Below are positions 36,916 to 43,738 of a stretch of 64,000 nucleotides of DNA, piece by piece. This DNA is from Gemmatimonadaceae bacterium (lineage in GTDB: Bacteria > Gemmatimonadota > Gemmatimonadetes > Gemmatimonadales > Gemmatimonadaceae). Position numbers and translations under genes: made by a program. Positions within the stretch are counted from its first letter, which is position 1; each line of letters starts with the position of its first letter. Under the pieces are notes generated by a model. That model did no database searches. It saw nothing but the letters and a program-made list of their open reading frames with translations, and had not been told where the DNA came from. Where the stretch lies: positions 153,156 through 217,155 of the forward strand of contig JADLCY010000013.1 of assembly GCA_020846935.1 (NCBI GenBank). Reading direction: 5' to 3'.

Positions 36916-37719
36916 ATGATTCATCTACGCAGCATCGAGCGGAAGCGTGGTCGGGGCGATCCCGACCGCTTCCCGTTCGGCGTGCCGGCCATTCGAAGCC
37001 TCCCCGCGCTCGAGTTCCGCGCGGCGGTCACGTTTTTCGTCGGTGAGAACGGGTCCGGCAAGTCCACGCTGCTCGAGGGTATCGCCGCTGCCGTGGGACT
37101 GCCAACCATCGGGACCGCGGACAGCCGCTCCGACGGCACCCTCGGCGCCCAGCGCGAGTTGGCGGCGGATCTCAGGCTTGGCTGGACCAGGCGGGCGACC
37201 CGTGGATTCTTCCTTCGCGCCGAGGACTTCTTTGGGTTCACCAAAGCGCTGGCACGCCAGCGCGAGGAGATGGTGGCCGAGCTTGGCGACATTGCCGCAT
37301 CGTATGCGGATGCGTCGGCATATGCGCGCGGGCTGCGCGAAGGGCCGATCCGTGCATCGTTGCACGACATGGAGCAACGCTATGGCGTGGACCTCGACGC
37401 CAACTCGCACGGCCAGAGCTTCCTCACGGTTTTCCGCAGCCGATTTGTCCCTGGGGGCCTCTACCTGCTCGACGAACCGGAAGCACCGCTCTCGCCGCAA
37501 AGTCAGCTCGCCCTCATCGCCATGTTGATGGAGATGGTCGCGCAGGAGTCCCAGTTCATCATCGCGACGCACTCCCCGATCCTGCTCGCGTTTCCGGGCG
37601 CCGAGATCTGGTCGTTCGATGAATCGCCCGTCGCGGCGGTGCCTTATGCTTCGCTCGATCACGTGACCATCACTCGCGATTTTCTCATCGACCCGCAGCG
37701 GTTCCTGCGTCACCTGTGA
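36916..37719 (+). CDS. AAA ATPase, ABC/OLD-like ATP-binding protein
   Basis: A 267-residue protein with an ABC-type ATPase fold: Walker A GENGSGKST near residue 42, Walker B LYLLDEPEAPLSP, and the H-loop segment FIIATHSPILLA. The family is annotated as AAA_21-like ATPase with predicted ATP-binding; no membrane partner is nearby. A stand-alone protein of this kind may be a maintenance or defence ATPase, but no nuclease or toxin partner is visible. The ATG at 36916 is chosen over the earlier in-frame frame that lies antisense to the S9 gene. It overlaps the DUF4442 gene by 4 nt. Confidence 0.85.
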   Translation: MIHLRSIERKRGRGDPDRFPFGVPAIRSLPALEFRAAVTFFVGENGSGKSTLLEGIAAAVGLPTIGTADSRSDGTLGAQRELAADLRLGWTRRATRGFFLRAEDFFGFTKALARQREEMVAELGDIAASYADASAYARGLREGPIRASLHDMEQRYGVDLDANSHGQSFLTVFRSRFVPGGLYLLDEPEAPLSPQSQLALIAMLMEMVAQESQFIIATHSPILLAFPGAEIWSFDESPVAAVPYASLDHVTITRDFLIDPQRFLRHL

Positions 37720-38294
37720 AACCCGCGGCTTCATCCGGGGCGGGCACGCCGGTTCGCGATGCCACGCCGGAGCGCGCGCTCGACGCACCCGGGGCACGCC
37801 TGCTCGATCGATGGCGACGCCTCGCACCGCTCCCCGGTGGCGCCTGGCTCTTCAGTCGCCTGCTCGGGCGCATGGTGCCGTATACAGGGACGCTCGGCGC
37901 CAGGGTCGTTACCCTCGAGCCTGGTCGGGCCGTGGTCCGGCTGTCGGACCGACGAGCGATTCGCAATCACCTGCAGTCGATTCACGCGGTGGCGCTGGCC
38001 AACCTGGGCGAGCTGACCAGCGGCCTCGCCATGCTGACCGCGCTACCTCCGCGGGTGCGCGGTATCGTGATCAGAATCGAGGTCGACTACCTCAAGAAAG
38101 CCAGAGGCACGCTCACGGCGCTCTCGACCGTCGACATGCCGGACGTCAGCGTTGCCATGGACGTCCATCCCGTGGCCGATGTGACCGACGACCTCGGCGA
38201 CGTTGTTGCGCGGTGCCGGGCGACCTGGCGCGTGCAGCCACAGGATGACGGAACCATGGACGGTCCACACAGACTACCGCACCTCACGGATTGA
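37716..38294 (+). CDS. DUF4442 (hotdog-fold) protein
   Basis: A 192-residue protein whose central part (about 50-165) resembles DUF4442, a hotdog-fold family related to PaaI-type thioesterases; for example VPYTGTLGARVVTLEPG and NHLQSIHAVALANLGEL. A role in hydrolysing acyl-CoA is possible but not shown. The GTG at 37716 overlaps the stop of the ATPase gene. It is followed closely by the amidohydrolase gene. Confidence 0.82.
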   Translation: MKPAASSGAGTPVRDATPERALDAPGARLLDRWRRLAPLPGGAWLFSRLLGRMVPYTGTLGARVVTLEPGRAVVRLSDRRAIRNHLQSIHAVALANLGELTSGLAMLTALPPRVRGIVIRIEVDYLKKARGTLTALSTVDMPDVSVAMDVHPVADVTDDLGDVVARCRATWRVQPQDDGTMDGPHRLPHLTD

Positions 38295-38323
38295 ACCCAC
38301 CGCAAACGCCGTTCACTCGACCA

Positions 38324-39661
38324 ATGCGCCTCCTGATCGCCGCCCTCCTCTCTTGCCTCGCCGTCTCTTCCCTGCATGCCCAGAGCACCACGCGGCCCGC
38401 GGCGACCATGGCCGTCGTGGGTGGCCGGATCATTGACGGCTACGGCGGTCCCGTGATTGAGAACGGGGTCGTCCTCGTGGCTGGGGAGCGCATCGTGGCC
38501 GTCGGCGCGGCCGCGAACGTCCCCGTGCCATCCGGCATTCCCGTGGTAGATGCCAACGGCATGACGGTGATGCCCGGATTGATCGACATGCACGTGCACC
38601 TTCATCTCGTTGGTCACGGCGACTACAAGCGCTGGGACGACTTGTACGGCACGCGAAACGCCGACGTGGTGATGCCGATCGCCGCCCACCAGCTGTTGAT
38701 GGCCGGCGTGACCACGGCCCGTGACCTTGGTGCCCGCCTGGACGACATCCTCACCGTCAAGCGGCGCATCGCCGCGGGTGAGATCCCCGGCCCTCGGCTT
38801 TTCGTGTCGGGGCCGTTCATCCAGCACGCGCCGTATGAGCCGTACGAGCGTGAGTTCCGCTGGGGCGTGACCGGAGCGGACGACGCCCGCGCCAAGGTGC
38901 AGCGCCTGATCGACGCCGGCGTCGACTTCATCAAGCTCATCGACCAGGATCAGATGACGCGTGAGGAAGTGCGCGCCGTCGTGGAGACCGCGCATCGTGC
39001 CGGGCGTCAGGTGGTTGCCCATGCCCACCGCATGGACGAGATCCGCGTGGGCCTCGATGCCGGCGTGGATGGATTCGAACACACCGGCCTCGGCACCGCG
39101 CCGGGCTACGCGGACGACGTGCTGCAGCGACTCCGGGAGCGCAACTCGGCGCTGTACTGGACGCCCACGATCTCGCCGCTCTTCACGCTGTATGAAACGG
39201 GGACGGTGTTCCCGGAGCGGCTCGACGATCCCGCGTGGCGCGACGGGATGCCCGAGGCCATGGCCCGTGAGGTGCGCGCCTCCCTCTCCGCAATCCCACA
39301 CCTGCCCTACTACGCGCTCTTCCCGTCCCGGATCCCGCTGCTGCGGCAGAAGTTCGATCAGCTGCGCGAGACCGGCGTTCGAATGATGATCGGGACCGAC
39401 GCCGGGATTCCTTCGATGTTCCACAACGACGCCACGTGGCGCGAGATGGTGAAGTGGGGCGAGTTCGGCGTGCCGGCGATGGAGGTGATCCAGTCCGCAA
39501 CGCTGTGGCCGGCGCGCTTTCTTCGTGCCGAAGACCGGATCGGCGTCCTCGCGCCCGGTCGGTACGCGGACATCATCCTCGTGCGTGGCGATCCGCTCAC
39601 GGACATGACCGTGGTGCGCGACGTCAAGGTGGTGATCCAGGGCGGGAAGCGCATCCGATGA
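38324..39661 (+). CDS. Secreted amidohydrolase-family metal-dependent hydrolase
   Basis: A 445-residue amidohydrolase with a Sec signal (LLIAALLSCLAVSSLHAQ), an N-terminal beta-sandwich strand set, and the metal site HVH at 90-92 in LIDMHVHLHL. Further ligands lie in VAHAHRMDE, GFEHTGLG and GTDAGIPSM. The family is imidazolonepropionase-like; many such secreted enzymes act on dipeptides or lactams. The substrate is unknown. The ATG at 38324 gives the signal; a TTG at 38291 overlapping the previous gene is possible. Its stop overlaps the next start (ATGA). Confidence 0.9.
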   Translation: MRLLIAALLSCLAVSSLHAQSTTRPAATMAVVGGRIIDGYGGPVIENGVVLVAGERIVAVGAAANVPVPSGIPVVDANGMTVMPGLIDMHVHLHLVGHGDYKRWDDLYGTRNADVVMPIAAHQLLMAGVTTARDLGARLDDILTVKRRIAAGEIPGPRLFVSGPFIQHAPYEPYEREFRWGVTGADDARAKVQRLIDAGVDFIKLIDQDQMTREEVRAVVETAHRAGRQVVAHAHRMDEIRVGLDAGVDGFEHTGLGTAPGYADDVLQRLRERNSALYWTPTISPLFTLYETGTVFPERLDDPAWRDGMPEAMAREVRASLSAIPHLPYYALFPSRIPLLRQKFDQLRETGVRMMIGTDAGIPSMFHNDATWREMVKWGEFGVPAMEVIQSATLWPARFLRAEDRIGVLAPGRYADIILVRGDPLTDMTVVRDVKVVIQGGKRIR

Positions 39662-39963
39662 TCCTCGAGGTGCGGGACGTCGGCAGAAAGACACCGATGG
39701 ATGGCCGGTTGGAGGTGACGGAAGGCACCTACCGCCGCCTGACGATGGAAGGCGAACTGCGCGCCACCGTGGGCGAGGTCACGACGCCGGCACACCTGGA
39801 AGAACTGCCCTGCACGTGCGGGCGCGGCGCGGGCGCCGTGCACGTGCATCGGTTCGTTCAGGCCGACGTCTTTCGTTCGTTAGAGGCCGGCGCGACGTGC
39901 GTCCTCGAGCTGACGGCACCGGGCACGCTGACCGCATCGCGGCCGCACCCGCTTGGCGCGTGA
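39658..39963 (+). CDS. Small protein of unknown function
   Basis: A 101-residue cytoplasmic protein whose ATG overlaps the amidohydrolase stop. It contains ELPCTCGRGAGAVHVHRF in the second half, a Cys-X-Cys pair with histidines that could bind a metal, but I recognise no family. It ends 8 nt from the convergent regulator gene. Confidence 0.65.
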   Translation: MILEVRDVGRKTPMDGRLEVTEGTYRRLTMEGELRATVGEVTTPAHLEELPCTCGRGAGAVHVHRFVQADVFRSLEAGATCVLELTAPGTLTASRPHPLGA

Positions 39964-39971
39964 CGCCGCGA

Positions 39972-40760
39972 CTACGCTCTCGGCCGACCGGCGACCTGCG
40001 CGATTTCGCGCTTGAACGCATGCATGACACAGCGCAGGCCCCCGTTCTGCCGCACCTCGCCCGTGCGGAGACCCGTGTAGCGCTTCACCATGTTTCGCAT
40101 CGAGGTGCCTGACGGGAAATCGAGCAGCAGGGCGACCTGCTCGATGGTACGCCCCGGATCCTCGAGCAGCCGGGCGGAGATCATGAGGCGGCACCAGGCG
40201 ATGATCGCGCTTGGCGCCGGCAGTCCCGCGGCGCTCAGGCGGTCGACGAGCGTCTTGCGGTGCACATTGAGCGCGCTCGCGACGTCCTCGACCGTGAGCG
40301 CGCGGCGCCCGTTCTCGAGGCAGTAGCGAATGATCGGGGCAACGTTCGGAGGCACCAGTGGTTCGAGTTCCGTCGCGATGGTGCGAGCCGAACAGTGATC
40401 TGCCGCACTCGTCAACGACGCCCGGAGCGTGACCTTCACGTCGTCCACATCGCGGAGCACAAGATCGTTCACGCCGGCTCTGGCAAACGCGAGCATGTCG
40501 CGCGAGATGGATGGCGATAGCGCGAAGTACAACACCACGGGAACGCTTGGAAATCCCTCACGAATCCTCACCACCGTGGAAAGCGTGCTCTCACCCTCGG
40601 CATCGCGCATGTCGAGGACGACCACATCAGCGAGGCCGTTCTGCACCAACGCGAGGAGCTCAGATTGGCGTTCGCACAGGTGGAGGTGCGCCTGCGACCG
40701 GGTCGCCTCCTGAAGGCGTGCCCGGGACGCGGGATCCCACACGAGGGCTCCAACGATCAT
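39972..40760 (-). CDS. AraC-type regulator with degenerate receiver domain
   Basis: A 262-residue protein with an N-terminal receiver-like domain (about 1-120) and a C-terminal AraC-type HTH (about 150-235, for example LTVEDVASALNVHRKTLVDRL split here, and TIEQVALLLDF). In the receiver, D50 is present in VVVLDMRD, but the usual second acidic residue at position 8 is W and the lysine position reads LVLRD, so phosphorylation is doubtful. It probably binds DNA without a classical kinase. It is divergent from the small peptide gene at 40882, with an inverted-repeat region at 40787-40817 between them, and may control that gene. Confidence 0.82.
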   Translation of the reverse strand: MIVGALVWDPASRARLQEATRSQAHLHLCERQSELLALVQNGLADVVVLDMRDAEGESTLSTVVRIREGFPSVPVVLYFALSPSISRDMLAFARAGVNDLVLRDVDDVKVTLRASLTSAADHCSARTIATELEPLVPPNVAPIIRYCLENGRRALTVEDVASALNVHRKTLVDRLSAAGLPAPSAIIAWCRLMISARLLEDPGRTIEQVALLLDFPSGTSMRNMVKRYTGLRTGEVRQNGGLRCVMHAFKREIAQVAGRPRA

Positions 40761-40786
40761 CGCGCCTGCAAATAAGGCTGGAGGTT

Positions 40787-40817
40787 ACACCATGTAAGGG
40801 CACTGCCCATACGGTGT
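40787..40817. promoter_or_regulatory. Inverted-repeat region in the divergent promoter
   Basis: The 121-nt gap between the regulator and peptide genes contains ACACC (40787-40791) and GGTGT (40813-40817) as outer arms, with the palindrome GGGCACTGCCC (40798-40808) between them. The two are offset by one base, so it is an imperfect nested dyad. A regulator-binding site is plausible. This is pattern reading only. Confidence 0.35.
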
Positions 40818-40881
40818 CAGCGCGTCACGAAACCGGCATCTAGTCTAGCGCAGTCACTCCACCACAACACAGGGGACCGTT

Positions 40882-41055
40882 ATGACCCGCGTTGCCCGCT
40901 TCGTCGCCTTCGCCGCTGTTGTCGTCGGTTTCACGGCCTGCTCCAACCCGACCGCCCCGGCTTCGAGCAAGCAGTGCAACCCGAAGGCAGGTTCGGCCTG
41001 CACGAACGTCGACTTCGTGAATCCGAACGTGGACTTCGTCAACCCGAACGTGTAA
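40882..41055 (+). CDS. Small exported peptide with repeated VDFVNPN units
   Basis: A 57-residue product with an N-terminal basic and hydrophobic signal (about 1-19) and a lipobox-like FTAC ending at C20, followed by a short linker with C32 and C40. The C-terminus is VDFVNPN at 43-49 and 50-56, plus a final V. The two heptads use different synonymous codons (for example GTC versus GTG, AAT versus AAC), which suggests the amino-acid repeat is under selection. AGGGGA lies 5 nt before the ATG. The phenylalanine at -3 is off the lipobox consensus, so lipidation is uncertain. Its last 17 nt overlap the convergent TPR gene. A signalling peptide is my inference. Confidence 0.65.
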   Translation: MTRVARFVAFAAVVVGFTACSNPTAPASSKQCNPKAGSACTNVDFVNPNVDFVNPNV

Positions 41056-42307
41056 GGACGAACGCGGACTCGTCAGCTTCGGGCTCGAACTGTTCCAGAT
41101 CGGCCACGAGCTGTCGAGTTGGGGTCTCGAGATCGCGCGGTTCGGGCTTCGACGCCGCCCGCGCGATCTCCATGCGCTCCGAGGTGACTTCGAGTTCGTG
41201 AAATCCCCGCGCCCGGGCAATCGCCAACGTCTCCTGGCGAAAGCGCTCGGCCGCAAGATCATCGCCGAGCGCCTGATAGGCCTGGGCGAGGTGCTGCAGC
41301 GCCTGCGCGTTCTCGAACGGGAGCGAGCTTCGCTCCACCGTGTTGCGAATCTCTTCGGCCAAGCGGTCCAGCCGCGACCGGTCGCCGGTCTGGCCAGCAG
41401 CGAGCGCCGCACCTCCAAGCGCCGAAAGTCGGACGCGGAGTACGGTCGTTCGCGAGAGGGCACTCAGGAACGAACGCAACGCCGCAGCAGGGTAACCAGA
41501 CATCAGGCAGACCTGCGCCATGTTCGTCAGCGACTCGGCCTCCTTCGTCGCGTCACCATCCGACATGCGGAACGCCGCCCACGAATGCTCGAGGGAGCCG
41601 TCGTAGTCGCCGGTCATCGCCGCGGTGATCGTCAGGCCCTGGTGCGCGAAGTACTGCAACTCGCGGCCGCCCACGGCAATCGCCATCGTCAGACCGTTCT
41701 GGAAGAACACACGAGCCTTGGGGTAGTTGCCACGCACTCGCGCCAGGACGCCACGGCCCAACGACGCACGGGCCTGAAGCTCCTGGTCTCCCGAGCGGTC
41801 ACCGATGAGCGAGGCCACGCGATACAGTTCGTCCGACGATTCCAGCTCACCGAGCTGACGCGCCACGCGAGCCTGATCGGCCGCCAACAGCCCGCGCTCC
41901 CGGTCCGACGCCTGCACGACCGCCGCGCGCGCGTACCCGAGTACGGAATAGGCGACGGACAGGGCACCTGCTTCGGCCATCCGCGCCGCGAATCCGCGGC
42001 AGGCGCGACTGACGGCGTCTGCGCCACCCCGCGAGTCGAGCTGCGCCAGCCCCGCCACGATCAGCCGCAGGTCGTTCTGGTGGCTGTTCGCATCAGTCGG
42101 TGCACCACTCGTCTCGATCAGGTCACGCAGCGCCTCGGCCGATTGCACCGCCAACTGCTCGCGTACCCCGTCTCCCACCCGGCTCAAACGACCCAGGCAG
42201 TGGGTCAGCAAGAGCCAGACGGTGTCGGCATTGCCGAACTCGGATCGCCGGGAAAAGCGATCCAGATCGGAACGGTACGCCTCGAACGGGCTAAGCGGAG
42301 CGAGCAT
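41039..42307 (-). CDS. TPR-like protein beside the repeat-peptide gene
   Basis: A 422-residue, all-helical protein with about eight TPR-like repeats in the middle and C-terminal part (for example RASLGRGVLARVRGNYPKAR and NMAQVCLMSGYPAAALRSFL, each a helix pair). No signal peptide or membrane segment is seen, so it is cytoplasmic. Its 3' end overlaps the convergent peptide gene by 17 nt. Peptide-binding TPR proteins of the Rap/RNPP type have a similar length, but there is no HTH in this protein. I do not recognise its subfamily; the peptide-receptor role is inference from context. Confidence 0.75.
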   Translation of the reverse strand: MLAPLSPFEAYRSDLDRFSRRSEFGNADTVWLLLTHCLGRLSRVGDGVREQLAVQSAEALRDLIETSGAPTDANSHQNDLRLIVAGLAQLDSRGGADAVSRACRGFAARMAEAGALSVAYSVLGYARAAVVQASDRERGLLAADQARVARQLGELESSDELYRVASLIGDRSGDQELQARASLGRGVLARVRGNYPKARVFFQNGLTMAIAVGGRELQYFAHQGLTITAAMTGDYDGSLEHSWAAFRMSDGDATKEAESLTNMAQVCLMSGYPAAALRSFLSALSRTTVLRVRLSALGGAALAAGQTGDRSRLDRLAEEIRNTVERSSLPFENAQALQHLAQAYQALGDDLAAERFRQETLAIARARGFHELEVTSERMEIARAASKPEPRDLETPTRQLVADLEQFEPEADESAFVLTRSG

Positions 42308-42621
42308 TCGACAACCTGATTGGATTGGCGCGGCAATAATTCCGCCAAGTCCCGGTTTTCACAAGGGACTCGATGGCTTGAGAGCAGGGTACGTGCCCGG
42401 GTCGCCCCGAGCTGAGAGGCCACGCGAGATCATACATGCAACTCGTTACAGATCAACACACTGCGACGATCGGTCGATTTTCCCCATCACGTACAGCGCC
42501 GCATGCCGACGTTGCGAACTACCGGAATCTGCGGCACACATCACAGAATTGCATGCCTGTTGGGGACCTGCGTCCCCGCCGTGGGACGCAATGACGTCCT
42601 CCTCCCCGCACCGACGGCATC
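42308..42621. other. Intergenic stretch, no gene seen
   Basis: A 314-nt gap upstream of the TPR gene (minus) and the DinB-like gene (plus), so it should hold two divergent promoters. It is visibly richer in A and T than its surroundings around 42430-42560. Overlapping ORFs here have no family signal. Confidence 0.5.
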
Positions 42622-43143
42622 ATGAGCCCAGCCCCAGTTCCCTTCCTGACCGAGTGCACGGCGATCTTCCAGAAGCAGAAGTTGCTGGCCGAGCGCGCCA
42701 TGGCGCAGGTCTCAGACGGCGATCTGTTCGCAACCCTCGACCCTGACGCCAACAGCATCGCGCTCATTGTCCGGCACATGCACGGGAACATGCGGTCGCG
42801 GTGGACGGACTTCCTCACGACCGACGGCGAAAAGTCTGATCGACACCGAGACACCGAGTTCGAGATACCGGCGAACCTCACACGCGCCGATGTTCTGCGC
42901 TGGTGGGACGACGGCTGGCGCTACGTGTTTGCGGCCCTGGACACCCTGACCGCCGACCACCTGACGCACACGGTGACCATTCGCGGGCAGGAGCTCTCGG
43001 TCATGGCCGCCGTGCTTCGACAACTGGACCACTACGGCCAGCACGTGGGCCAGATTGTCCTGCTCGCGAAGCACAGCCGGGGAGCGGCGTGGGAGTCGCT
43101 GTCGATTCCCCGCGGAAAGTCGGAGGAGTACCTGCGGCGCTGA
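42622..43143 (+). CDS. DinB-like/DUF1572 protein
   Basis: A 173-residue four-helix-bundle protein of the DinB superfamily, DUF1572-type. Likely metal-binding histidines occur in ALIVRHMHGNM and in QLDHYGQHVGQI. Some members are thiol-dependent transferases, others have no known role; a specific function cannot be given. It is convergent with the deaminase gene, with 10 nt between stops. Confidence 0.82.
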   Translation: MSPAPVPFLTECTAIFQKQKLLAERAMAQVSDGDLFATLDPDANSIALIVRHMHGNMRSRWTDFLTTDGEKSDRHRDTEFEIPANLTRADVLRWWDDGWRYVFAALDTLTADHLTHTVTIRGQELSVMAAVLRQLDHYGQHVGQIVLLAKHSRGAAWESLSIPRGKSEEYLRR

Positions 43144-43153
43144 CCGTACCGAT

Positions 43154-43738
43154 CTACCTGTCGACTCGACCGAGCGTGTTGTAGATGATGCCACCGCGGG
43201 CGCGATAGGCCTCCATGACCTGTCGCGCCTCCTCGCGGAGCGGGCCGCCTTCGATCCGGATACCGCGGCGGCGCAGGTACGCAAACGACTCGGGGAAGAC
43301 GGGCCCTTCGTCGAACGCGAGCCGGTGGGCGTCGTCGCGTCGCGCCGCGTATACCACCCGCGACACGCCGCTCCAGAGCACGGCGCCGAGGCACATGGCG
43401 CAGGGCTCACACGAGGTGAAAAGCTCGCGCCCTGCCCCGTCACTTGCGAGCGAAAAGGAGCCTACCTGCGCCTGGGCGCGCATGAACGCGAGCATCTCCG
43501 CGTGCAACGTCGAGTTGTTGAGCCGGACGACGGAATTGACGCCGATCCCCAGCAGCGCGCCGCTCTCCCCGTCAAAGACGGCCGCACCAAAGGGACCACC
43601 AGTGCCTCGCTCCACGTTCTCGCGCGAAAGGTCAACGGCGAGGCGCATGCGATCCTCGTCCGTGGCATACACGCGCCCGACCTCATCGAGGTCCACGGCC
43701 CACGGCGGCAGCGTGATGGAGAGCCTCGGGCCGGTCAC
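43154..43738 (-). CDS. Nucleoside/guanine deaminase-like zinc enzyme
   Basis: A 194-residue cytidine-deaminase-fold protein. The zinc site is intact: HAE in STLHAEML and PCAMC in SCEPCAMCLG. Resembles guanine deaminase (GuaD) and TadA-like enzymes; the long C-terminal part and substrate-side residues do not settle the substrate. The GTG start at 43738 overlaps the aminopeptidase stop (GTGA), so the two are coupled. Confidence 0.88.
   Translation of the reverse strand: MTGPRLSITLPPWAVDLDEVGRVYATDEDRMRLAVDLSRENVERGTGGPFGAAVFDGESGALLGIGVNSVVRLNNSTLHAEMLAFMRAQAQVGSFSLASDGAGRELFTSCEPCAMCLGAVLWSGVSRVVYAARRDDAHRLAFDEGPVFPESFAYLRRRGIRIEGGPLREEARQVMEAYRARGGIIYNTLGRVDR

Noticed and set aside
36916..37719. 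AAA ATPase as part of a defence system
   Set aside because: No nuclease, reverse transcriptase or toxin partner is adjacent; neighbours are a DUF4442 protein and an S9 peptidase.
38087..39694. Minus-strand ORF of 535 codons opposite the amidohydrolase
   Set aside because: Mirror frame of a convincing plus-strand enzyme with signal peptide and metal site.
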